5,299 bases of DNA from an uncultured Microbacteriaceae bacterium (GTDB lineage: Bacteria; Actinomycetota; Actinomycetes; Actinomycetales; Microbacteriaceae), in NCBI GenBank assembly GCA_903882245.1, contig CAIRWJ010000030.1, positions 1-5,299 on the forward strand, read 5' to 3'. The translations under genes and the position numbers were made by a program. This document shows positions 1 through 5,299 of this stretch, one piece after another; position 1 is the first letter of the stretch, and every line of letters starts with the position of its first letter. Below the pieces are notes generated by a model, which did not search any database, was not told where the DNA came from, and saw only the letters and a program-made list of their open reading frames with translations.

Positions 1-490
1 GACCAACGAAGACATCCTGTACGGTCCGGTCAATAACGTAAACCAGTTCGATCGCGTCATGGGAATCCTGGGCGATCTCCCCAACAATGCCGTCGTCGAG
101 ACGGGCGGTCACCGCCAGGGAACGGAAGGGTTCTTCATCGAACCGACTATCGTTTCTGGTCTCAAGCAGACCGACTGGATCATCCAGAACGAAATTTTCG
201 GTCCGGTCGTCACGGTTCAGAAGTTCAAGGACGAGGCCGAAGCGCTCTCGTGGGCAAACGGCGTCGAGTACGGACTGGCATCGTCGGTCTGGACGAAGGA
301 CCACGGACGTGCGATGCGTTTCGCCAAGCACCTCGACTTCGGTGCGGTCTGGATCAACACCCATATCCCGATCGTCGCCGAGATGCCCCACGGCGGTTTC
401 AAACACTCGGGTTACGGCAAAGACCTCTCGATGTACGGGTTCGAGGACTACACGCGCATCAAGCACGTCATGTCCTACATCGGCGAGTAA
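1..490 (+). CDS. patD: Gamma-aminobutyraldehyde dehydrogenase, C-terminal part (5' end outside window)
   Basis: This is the last 162 codons of an NAD-dependent aldehyde dehydrogenase, read from base 2 and ending with TAA at 488-490. Seen in the sequence: the family's EIFGP coenzyme-binding motif (bases 191-205), a WIN motif (350-358), and a tail reading EMPHGG-K-SGYGKD-S-YG-EDYT-HVM (about 380-475). That tail closely resembles E. coli YdcW/PatD and other gamma-aminobutyraldehyde dehydrogenases. Such enzymes oxidise 4-aminobutanal, formed from putrescine by transamination or oxidation, to GABA in the cytoplasm. The catalytic cysteine and the general-base glutamate lie upstream of the window, so activity cannot be judged. 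A terminator follows directly, so this is the last gene of its transcript. The polyamine importer genes 3.3 kb downstream support the substrate call. A betaine-aldehyde or other omega-amino-aldehyde dehydrogenase is the main alternative. Confidence 0.82.
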   Translation, partial: TNEDILYGPVNNVNQFDRVMGILGDLPNNAVVETGGHRQGTEGFFIEPTIVSGLKQTDWIIQNEIFGPVVTVQKFKDEAEALSWANGVEYGLASSVWTKDHGRAMRFAKHLDFGAVWINTHIPIVAEMPHGGFKHSGYGKDLSMYGFEDYTRIKHVMSYIGE

Positions 491-499
491 ACACGTCTC

Positions 500-547
500 G
501 AACGGCGGCGGTTCTGCACAGAGCCGCTGCCGTTCTCTCGTTGTTGG
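500..547 (+). terminator. Rho-independent terminator after the aldehyde dehydrogenase gene
   Basis: Bases 500-515 pair with 520-535 to form a 16-bp stem with two G-T wobbles (507-528 and 512-523) and a GCAC loop (516-519). A T-rich but interrupted tail (TCTCGTTGTTGG) follows at 536-547. The hairpin begins 10 bases after the TAA stop. Stem length and position make termination of the upstream transcript very likely, although the tail is less uniform than a textbook U-tract. Confidence 0.8.
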
Positions 548-571
548 TCCGGGTTGTGAAAACGTTGCGCG

Positions 572-2503
572 GTGAACGCCCCGCATTTTCCCGTCATCGG
601 GGTCATCGCACCGGTAGTGACGGCGGGCCTGGTCTGGGCAATGACAGGATCGTCATTCGCCCTTCTCGGAGCCGTCATCGCGCCGACGATGGTCGTCGCG
701 CATCACATCGACGGCGTTCGACGCGGTGCTCGCGAGTCCCGGCGAACTGACGCTACGCGGGCACGAGAGCGCGCTGCGGAACGGGAGACCAACATCGCCC
801 GGGATGCCCGACGTATCGTCGACGAGAACCGCGCATATCCTTCGGTCGCCGACATTGCTCGAAACTCCGAATGGGTGCCCGCTCACAATGGTCACACCGT
901 TGTCCGTGCTGGACGCCAGCCGGATGGCTCACCGTGGCTCGTCGATGTGGCGGCGGGGGTCACCGTCATCGGGGACGGTCCCGTTGCGGACGCCGTGTGG
1001 ACGTCGCTCATCGTTCAGGCAACCGCGCAACTCGGTGTTCCGCAGGGCTCCGACATGCCCGCCCGTTGGGCGAATGGGTCGTCGATTGCTCGTGGCGAAA
1101 CAAGGGAGGTCGCCATCGCTATTCGTTGCTCGGACCACGGCGTCGACTCCGTCACAACCCGCGGTTCGCTCCCGACCCGCGTCGATTTTCTGCCCGATGA
1201 CGTCAGTGGCGCAGACGGCATTCTGAGGGCCATCGCGCAAATCGATCGGGCGCAGTTGGAGGTGCGGTTGACGTCGGACACCCCTCATGTGCTCATTGCG
1301 GGTCGAACCGGATCAGGAAAATCCCACGCACTCACGGCACTCGTCGTTAGCTGGGCCACCCGGTTCACACCGACCGAGTTCCAGTTTGTCGGTATCGATT
1401 TTAAGGGCGGGGCGACACTTGGTCCGCTCCGCGGACTACCCCATCACCTCGCGACACTTACCGATCTGACGACCACCGATGTGCCGCGCGCGGTTGCGGG
1501 GCTGAGCGCCGAGATTCGGCGACGGGAGGCGGAGTTCGAGCGCCAGCGGGTTGCGACAATCGAGAACGCGTCGGATGTTCCCCGGCTTGTGATTGTCATC
1601 GACGAGGTTCACGAACTTCTGCGCCAATTCCCCGCGGCGCACGATCTGCTCGCGGACATCGCTCGGCGCGGGCGCTCACTCGGAATTCACCTCGTCCTCG
1701 CGGTCCAACACCCGAGTGGGGTGCTGCGTGACTCGGTGTTGGCGAACATTCCGGTGAGAATCTGTCTCGCGATGAATACCCTCCACGACGTGGTTCAGGT
1801 TTTGGGACGAGCAACGTCCGTTGCGCCGGCGCGGGGGAGGTGCCTGGTCACGCTCGGTGACGGTCTGGTTCACGACGTTTTTGTTCCGTCTATTGACTCC
1901 ATCACATTGACCGAATTGTCAGGAGAGCGACTCCACGCGCCCCCGTGGCGGCCGGCATTGACGCGGCCTGTTTCACGAGACGGTCGACCCGGGTTTGGCA
2001 TCGTCGACGACGTGGCCCACGCGTCTTACCGCATCGCCCACTGGCGGCCGAGCGACGGTGACATCGCCGTTATTGGTGGCCGTGGTTCTGGGCGAACTGA
2101 AACGTTGCGGGCGTTAGTTGATGGCCATTCCGTGTCGTGGGTGACGAGTGCGCGCGAACTCGAACGTTACTCCCGCATTGTCGTGATCGATAACCTCGAC
2201 CGAATCGTGGATTCGATGACATCCCTTGAGGCGACCGCATTTCTCGACGCGGTTCGGCGGGTTCGCCACGCGTCGCCGCCGGTCGTCGTTCTGGTGTCGA
2301 GCGGTCAACCGTTGCCACGCGCGTTCGGTTCCGTTCGGAACGTAATCACACTCAGAACTGCGACGCTCGAGGCACATCGTTTCACCGGTGCTCCGCCGGA
2401 AACGTTTGACCCCGCCTCCGCACCCGGAGTGGGTACGTGGCGGGGTCTCAGATTTGTGCTCTACGCGAGAACGGACGCGAGCGACACCGCGTCGAGACCG
2501 TGA
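572..2503 (+). CDS. Membrane-anchored FtsK/SpoIIIE-family ATPase resembling a short EccC/EssC
   Basis: The protein has 643 residues. Start GTG 572 is the first possible one, because an in-frame TGA lies at 557-559. No clear Shine-Dalgarno is visible. Residues 8-24 and 28-45 form a probable transmembrane hairpin, followed by an Arg-rich stretch (49-83), which suggests both ends are cytoplasmic. ATPase domain 1 has Walker A GRTGSGKS (244-251), an FKGG segment (277-280), Walker B LVIVIDE (339-345, catalytic-type E345) and GRSLGIHLVLAVQHP (367-381). Domain 2 starts with APPW and GIVDD linkers (456-459, 476-480) like those between EccC ATPase modules. It has a degenerate Walker A GGRGSGRT (502-509, Arg508 for Lys) and IVVIDN (536-541, Asn for Glu). 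EccC/EssC proteins power type VII secretion and are typically about twice this length. There is no FtsK gamma (winged-helix) domain, so chromosome translocation is unlikely. No WXG100 or other Ecc gene is present in the window, so the substrate is unknown. Confidence 0.85.
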   Translation: MNAPHFPVIGVIAPVVTAGLVWAMTGSSFALLGAVIAPTMVVAHHIDGVRRGARESRRTDATRARERAAERETNIARDARRIVDENRAYPSVADIARNSEWVPAHNGHTVVRAGRQPDGSPWLVDVAAGVTVIGDGPVADAVWTSLIVQATAQLGVPQGSDMPARWANGSSIARGETREVAIAIRCSDHGVDSVTTRGSLPTRVDFLPDDVSGADGILRAIAQIDRAQLEVRLTSDTPHVLIAGRTGSGKSHALTALVVSWATRFTPTEFQFVGIDFKGGATLGPLRGLPHHLATLTDLTTTDVPRAVAGLSAEIRRREAEFERQRVATIENASDVPRLVIVIDEVHELLRQFPAAHDLLADIARRGRSLGIHLVLAVQHPSGVLRDSVLANIPVRICLAMNTLHDVVQVLGRATSVAPARGRCLVTLGDGLVHDVFVPSIDSITLTELSGERLHAPPWRPALTRPVSRDGRPGFGIVDDVAHASYRIAHWRPSDGDIAVIGGRGSGRTETLRALVDGHSVSWVTSARELERYSRIVVIDNLDRIVDSMTSLEATAFLDAVRRVRHASPPVVVLVSSGQPLPRAFGSVRNVITLRTATLEAHRFTGAPPETFDPASAPGVGTWRGLRFVLYARTDASDTASRP

Positions 2504-3576
2504 GCAACAGCGACCGCATCGTTGGTGAGCGTGCCGTCATGCGTGTTGAGTCCGAGCGCGAGTGATGCATCCGCGCGAAGTGCGTCCTTCCACCCCTTGG
2601 CGGCGAGCGCGCGGACGTAGGGCGCGGTTGCGTTCGTCAACGCGTGTGTTGAGGTCTGCGGTGCCGCACCGGGCATGTTGGCGACGCAATAGAAAATTGT
2701 GTCATGAACTGCGAAGGTGGGTTCGCTGTGAGTTGTCGCATGCGAGTCCTCAAAGCAGCCGCCCTGGTCGATGGCGATGTCGACGAGAACACTTCCGGGC
2801 TTCATCTTTTTCACAGTCTCATTGGTAATGAGTTTCGGTGCCTTTGCGCCGGGGATGAGCACCGAACCGATGACCATGTCGGCGTTCACCGCGGCCTTTT
2901 CAATCTCGTAGGCGTTCGATGCGAGGGTCTGAACTCGGCCCGCATACAACGCGTCGAGTTCGCGCAAGCGCTGGATATTGGTGTCCAGCACCGTCACGTT
3001 CGCACCGAGCCCGACGGCCATCGCGACCGCGCTGGTGCCGGCAACGCCGCCACCGAGGACGACGATGTTCGCGGCGTGGGTCCCGGGGACTCCCGAAACG
3101 AGTAGGCCGGTGCCACCGTTAGGCCGAAGCATTGCATTCGCACCGACGATGACGGAGAGGCGACCAGCGACCTCACTCATCGGGGCGAGAAGCGGGAGTG
3201 CGCGGGAAGGAAGCTGAACAGTCTCGTAGGCGATGGCCGTGACCTTCGCGTCGAGCAGTGCCTTTGTCAGGTGCTCTTCAGCGGCGAGGTGAAGGTAGGT
3301 AAAGAGAAGCATGCCCTCGCGGAAGTAAGGGTATTCGCTCTCGATGGGTTCTTTAACTTTGAGAATCATGTCTCCGGCGGCCCAGACTTTCGCCGCGTCT
3401 TTCTCGATTTCAGCACCTTGCTTCAGATATTCAGTGTCAGAGATATTGCTTCCCGCGCCAGCACCAGATTGAATCAGCACCGAGTGACCAGCGGACACAA
3501 GATCCTTCACTCCTGCCGGTGTAATTGCGACGCGATATTCATTGTTTTTGATTTCGGCGGGAACGGCAATCCGCAT
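2461..3576 (-). CDS. ald: Alanine dehydrogenase
   Basis: This 371-residue cytoplasmic enzyme catalyses the reversible reaction L-alanine + NAD+ + H2O to pyruvate + NH4+ + NADH. The length and residue numbering match Mycobacterium tuberculosis Ald. Substrate and catalytic residues are all present: Arg15, Lys75 (in KVKEP), His96 (in YLHLA) and Asp270 (in DIAIDQGG). The NAD-binding Rossmann fold shows GGGVAG (175-180) and Asp198 at the end of the second strand, typical of NAD rather than NADP specificity. The enzyme appears intact. The ATG start is well supported: AGGAGA (plus-strand 3583-3588) lies 6 bases upstream. It is divergent from potD and probably transcribed from the promoter at 3621-3649. 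Its last 43 bases overlap the 3' end of the convergent EccC-like gene. In actinobacteria ald is often controlled by the Lrp/AsnC-type regulator AldR, but no regulator gene lies in the window. Confidence 0.96.
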   Translation of the reverse strand: MRIAVPAEIKNNEYRVAITPAGVKDLVSAGHSVLIQSGAGAGSNISDTEYLKQGAEIEKDAAKVWAAGDMILKVKEPIESEYPYFREGMLLFTYLHLAAEEHLTKALLDAKVTAIAYETVQLPSRALPLLAPMSEVAGRLSVIVGANAMLRPNGGTGLLVSGVPGTHAANIVVLGGGVAGTSAVAMAVGLGANVTVLDTNIQRLRELDALYAGRVQTLASNAYEIEKAAVNADMVIGSVLIPGAKAPKLITNETVKKMKPGSVLVDIAIDQGGCFEDSHATTHSEPTFAVHDTIFYCVANMPGAAPQTSTHALTNATAPYVRALAAKGWKDALRADASLALGLNTHDGTLTNDAVAVAHGLDAVSLASVLA

Positions 3577-3582
3577 GGTGTG

Positions 3583-3588
3583 TCTCCT
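3583..3588 (-). promoter_or_regulatory. Ribosome binding site of ald
   Basis: On the minus strand AGGAGA stands 6 bases before the ATG at 3576-3574. This fixes the start that gives the family's usual MRIAVPAEIK-type N-terminus. Confidence 0.85.
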
Positions 3589-3620
3589 GTGACAATCGAG
3601 TTGTGGGGAATCCCTCTGTA

Positions 3621-3649
3621 ATTATGACGATTCGCGAGGGATTTCGCAA
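3621..3649 (-). promoter_or_regulatory. Probable sigma-70-type promoter of ald
   Basis: On the minus strand TTGCGA (plus 3644-3649) and CATAAT (plus 3621-3626) are separated by exactly 17 bases. They match the TTGACA/TATAAT consensus at 4/6 and 5/6 positions. Transcription would start near 3614, giving a leader of roughly 38 bases that includes the ald ribosome binding site. The -35 box lies inside the palindrome at 3640-3656, so a protein bound there should affect this promoter. The start site is predicted, not shown. Confidence 0.6.
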
Positions 3650-3656
3650 CGAAATC
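3640..3656. promoter_or_regulatory. Palindromic operator candidate 1 (GATTTCG-CAA-CGAAATC)
   Basis: This is a perfect inverted repeat with 7-bp arms and a 3-base centre, covering the ald -35 box. A related palindrome is centred 20 bp away. Outer GAT/ATC arms are compatible with Lrp/AsnC-type sites such as those of AldR, but the assignment to any regulator is inference. Confidence 0.5.
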
Positions 3657-3661
3657 ACGAT

Positions 3662-3674
3662 ATTTCTGCGAAAT
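3662..3674. promoter_or_regulatory. Palindromic operator candidate 2 (ATTTC-TGC-GAAAT)
   Basis: This is a perfect inverted repeat with 5-bp arms and a 3-base centre. It shares ATTTC/GAAAT arms with the palindrome at 3640-3656. The two centres (3648 and 3668) are 20 bp apart, about two helical turns, so two dimers could bind the same face of the DNA. It lies just upstream of the ald -35 box. Confidence 0.45.
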
Positions 3675-3726
3675 TAGTTTTTTAGTTGTCTCACTCTGGT
3701 GTTATTCGCTGTTAACGGTTACTTTT

Positions 3727-3743
3727 TGGCAACGATTGTGCCA
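3727..3743. promoter_or_regulatory. Inverted repeat TGGCA-N7-TGCCA upstream of potD
   Basis: Perfect 5-bp arms surround a 7-base spacer, 55 bp before the potD start. The left arm overlaps TTGGCA (3726-3731), the closest -35-like hexamer for potD. However, no good -10 box lies at the usual distance: TATCAG at 3745 is too close. The repeat may be an operator for the pot operon; arms this short could also arise by chance. Confidence 0.3.
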
Positions 3744-3787
3744 GTATCAGACATACGCGGGAATGACAGAGTAGTCACCCACCGAGC

Positions 3788-3793
3788 AGAGGA
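3788..3793 (+). promoter_or_regulatory. Ribosome binding site of potD
   Basis: AGAGGA lies 5 bases before ATG 3799. An earlier ATG at 3795 is in another frame and stops after eight codons, so 3799 is the start. Confidence 0.75.
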
Positions 3794-3798
3794 TATGC

Positions 3799-5004
3799 AT
3801 GAACAAGCAAAACCTTCCTGAAGATCCGATCATTCGCGAACTCGTTCAGCACGCCCGAGCGGCACAGATCTCACGACGCGCCCTTCTCGGTGGCGCATTT
3901 GGTGGAGCAATCGCATTGTCCCTGGCAGCGTGTGCGCCCGGCGAACAGGCACTCGTTGCCGCCGAAGACATTTCGGATTCGGACCCCACCGTCAACTGGG
4001 CGAACTGGCCGTTGTACTTGGATGAGGACGATGCCGGCAACCACCCGACGCTTGACGCGTTCACCGCAGCGACTGGAATCGCCGCCACGTACCTCGTCGA
4101 TGTCGACGACAACAACTCGTACTTTGCCAAGGTCAAGGACCAATTGGCGCTTGGACAGGACATCGGTGCAGACACCGTTTGTCTGACCGAGTGGATGGTG
4201 TCGCGCTGGATTCGGCGCGGCTGGACTCAAGAGTTCAACCTCGAGAACATCCCCAACCACGCCAACCTTGTCGAGACGCTCCTCAACCCCGACTTCGACC
4301 CGGGCCGCAAATCGTCGCTCCCGTGGCAGGGCGGGTTCGCCGGACTCGTGTACAACTCAGACCTCGTGAAAGACCCCATTGTCTCGGTCGCCGACCTGTG
4401 GCGTGAAGACCTCAAGGGACGAGTTGTCGTCCTCAGCGAAATGCGCGACACCCTCGGCGTCATGATGTCGAGCCAGGGCGTGGACATCACCAAGTTCACC
4501 GCGGACGAGTTCTACAACGCGCTCGACGAAGTCGAAGCTCGCGTGACCGATGGCTACATTCGCAACATCAAGGGCAACTCCTACTCGGAAGACCTGGTTA
4601 GTGAAGACGCTCTCGCGGGAATCGTGTGGTCCGGTGACATTACGGTCCTGAACCTCGAAGCCGGTTACGAGAAGTGGAAGTTCATCCTTCCCGATTCGGG
4701 CGGAACGTTCTGGAACGACACGTTCATGGTGCCGATCGGAAGCCCTCGCAAGACGAACGCCGAGAAACTCATCAACTGGTATTACGACCCCGCCATTGCG
4801 GCCCAGGTCGCCGCGTGGGTCAACTATGTGACCCCCGTCAACGGCGCTTACGAGGAAGCGATCAAGATCGACCCCACTCTCGCCGAGAACCAGCTCATCT
4901 TCCCGAACGCGGACACGCTTTCTCAGGTTTCGATTTTCCGTTCCCTGTCGGACGCCGAGGAAAACGAATTCCAGTCAGCCTTCCAGGGCGTCCTCCTGGG
5001 TTAA
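3799..5004 (+). CDS. potD: Spermidine/putrescine ABC transporter substrate-binding lipoprotein
   Basis: This 401-residue PotD-like protein captures polyamines outside the membrane and delivers them to the PotABC permease. The N-terminus carries a twin-arginine-like motif SRRALL (25-30), a hydrophobic stretch, and the lipobox LAAC (42-45). This predicts export, possibly by Tat, and lipid anchoring at Cys45. By alignment from memory with E. coli PotD, the polyamine-binding residues are kept or conservatively replaced: Trp70 and Tyr73 (W34, Y37), Glu214 and Asp217 (D168, E171), Trp277 (W229), and Trp305 and Asp307 (W255, D257). These acidic and aromatic residues normally hold the charged amines. 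Whether it prefers putrescine or spermidine cannot be told from this. potA follows 26 bp downstream without a terminator, so the two are probably one operon. The long pre-signal segment (about 20 residues) is typical of actinobacterial PotD homologues. Confidence 0.92.
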   Translation: MNKQNLPEDPIIRELVQHARAAQISRRALLGGAFGGAIALSLAACAPGEQALVAAEDISDSDPTVNWANWPLYLDEDDAGNHPTLDAFTAATGIAATYLVDVDDNNSYFAKVKDQLALGQDIGADTVCLTEWMVSRWIRRGWTQEFNLENIPNHANLVETLLNPDFDPGRKSSLPWQGGFAGLVYNSDLVKDPIVSVADLWREDLKGRVVVLSEMRDTLGVMMSSQGVDITKFTADEFYNALDEVEARVTDGYIRNIKGNSYSEDLVSEDALAGIVWSGDITVLNLEAGYEKWKFILPDSGGTFWNDTFMVPIGSPRKTNAEKLINWYYDPAIAAQVAAWVNYVTPVNGAYEEAIKIDPTLAENQLIFPNADTLSQVSIFRSLSDAEENEFQSAFQGVLLG

Positions 5005-5016
5005 TCGCGTCAACGT

Positions 5017-5021
5017 AAGGG
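5017..5021 (+). promoter_or_regulatory. Ribosome binding site of potA
   Basis: AAGGG precedes GTG 5031 by 9 bases, in the short gap after potD. It favours 5031 over the in-frame GTG at 5043. Confidence 0.55.
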
Positions 5022-5030
5022 TGGAACTTA

Positions 5031-5299
5031 GTGTCTGATTCTGTGAGCGGCTTTGCGCAAGGAGGCGCCGACCTCGAACTGGTCGGTGTGTCAAAACAAT
5101 TCCCGGGGTTCACCGCGGTCGATAACGTGAGTTTCACCGTCCCGGCCGGGTCATTTTTCGCCCTGCTCGGCCCGTCCGGGTGTGGAAAGACGACAACCCT
5201 GCGTCTTATCTCGGGGCTCGAAGAACCCACGTCGGGAAAGATTCTCGTCGGCGGTAAAGACGTGTCGAGCAGCAAGCCTCACCAGCGACCGATCAACAC
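5031..5299 (+). CDS. potA: Polyamine ABC transporter ATP-binding protein, N-terminal part (3' end outside window)
   Basis: The first 89 codons of an ABC ATPase are present before the window ends. Visible features are an aromatic A-loop-type residue (Phe24 in SKQF), the segment [21 protein letters not shown] leading into Walker A GPSGCGKT (47-54), and [17 protein letters not shown] (55-71). This is the usual order in PotA/CysA/MalK-type importer ATPases. The Q-loop, signature motif, Walker B and C-terminal regulatory domain lie beyond the window. ATP hydrolysis by a PotA dimer on the cytoplasmic face drives uptake of the PotD-bound polyamine. The polyamine assignment comes from potD directly upstream, because the visible part alone fits many importers. 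The start is GTG 5031 with AAGGG 9 bases upstream. potB and potC are expected next. Confidence 0.88.
   Translation, partial: MSDSVSGFAQGGADLELVGVSKQFPGFTAVDNVSFTVPAGSFFALLGPSGCGKTTTLRLISGLEEPTSGKILVGGKDVSSSKPHQRPIN

Larger units (their letters stand above)
3577..3798. other. Divergent ald/potD intergenic control region
   Basis: These 222 bases separate the divergent ald and potD starts and are visibly richer in A+T than the flanking genes, especially 3655-3730. They hold the ald promoter, two related palindromes and a third inverted repeat, each listed separately. The potD promoter must be here as well, but I found no convincing -35/-10 pair for it. No small coding gene is evident. Confidence 0.7.

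Noticed and set aside
87..750. Long open frames overlapping the aldehyde dehydrogenase and the start of the ATPase gene in other plus-strand frames
   Set aside because: Their products are Arg/Ser-rich with no domain signature, as expected for out-of-frame reading of GC-rich genes. The in-frame genes show clear family motifs.
2474..2493. GACGCG/CGCGTC hairpin in the ATPase-ald overlap as a bidirectional terminator
   Set aside because: It has only a 6-bp stem with an 8-base loop, no T-tract on either side, and lies inside both coding sequences.
572..2503. Interpretation as the chromosome-segregation DNA translocase FtsK
   Set aside because: There is no C-terminal winged-helix gamma domain and no four-helix membrane domain, and a second degenerate ATPase module with EccC-like linker motifs is present.
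3271..3621. 116-codon plus-strand open frame opposite the 5' part of ald
   Set aside because: It lies almost wholly antisense to a well-conserved enzyme and shows no recognisable motif.
3795..3821. Short upstream frame (ATG 3795, eight codons) overlapping the potD start
   Set aside because: The AGAGGA site is only one base before this ATG, too close for use, and the frame ends almost at once. It is probably incidental.
5043..5045. Alternative GTG start for potA
   Set aside because: GTG 5031 has the better-spaced AAGGG ribosome binding site; both lie before the conserved domain, so some doubt remains.
4895..5275. 126-codon minus-strand open frame spanning the potD/potA junction
   Set aside because: It is antisense to the PotD C-terminus and the PotA Walker A region, has low-complexity composition, and shows no domain.

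Overview
The window looks like chromosomal DNA from a high-GC Gram-positive bacterium (Actinomycetota). A Microbacteriaceae-like organism is my best guess, not a proof. The reasons are GC-rich coding sequence, GTG starts, a solute-binding protein with a twin-arginine lipoprotein signal, a 371-residue alanine dehydrogenase whose motif positions match the mycobacterial enzyme, and an EccC-like FtsK/SpoIIIE ATPase. Codon and base use look uniform across the genes. I see no insertion sequence, integrase, tRNA, rRNA or CRISPR array.

Layout, left to right. (1) The 3' end of a putrescine-pathway aldehyde dehydrogenase (gamma-aminobutyraldehyde dehydrogenase type, +), followed at once by a strong terminator hairpin. 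(2) A 643-residue membrane-anchored FtsK/SpoIIIE-family ATPase (+). It resembles a shortened type VII secretion EccC/EssC protein, with one intact and one degenerate nucleotide site. (3) Alanine dehydrogenase (-), convergent with the ATPase gene and overlapping its 3' end by 43 bp. (4) A 222-bp AT-richer divergent control region with a good ald promoter on the minus strand, two related palindromes one of which covers the ald -35 box, and a TGGCA-N7-TGCCA inverted repeat nearer potD. (5) potD, the lipoprotein solute receptor of a spermidine/putrescine ABC importer (+). (6) The 5' end of potA, its ATPase (+), 26 bp later and probably in the same operon; it runs off the window.

Most of the window fits polyamine use as a carbon and nitrogen source. 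PotD/PotA would import putrescine or spermidine. The aldehyde dehydrogenase would oxidise 4-aminobutanal to GABA. Alanine dehydrogenase could recycle alanine made by pyruvate-dependent aminotransferases back to pyruvate and ammonium; this last link is inference. The EccC-like ATPase does not fit the theme and has no visible secretion partners here. It and the palindromic ald/potD control region are the two items most worth following up.
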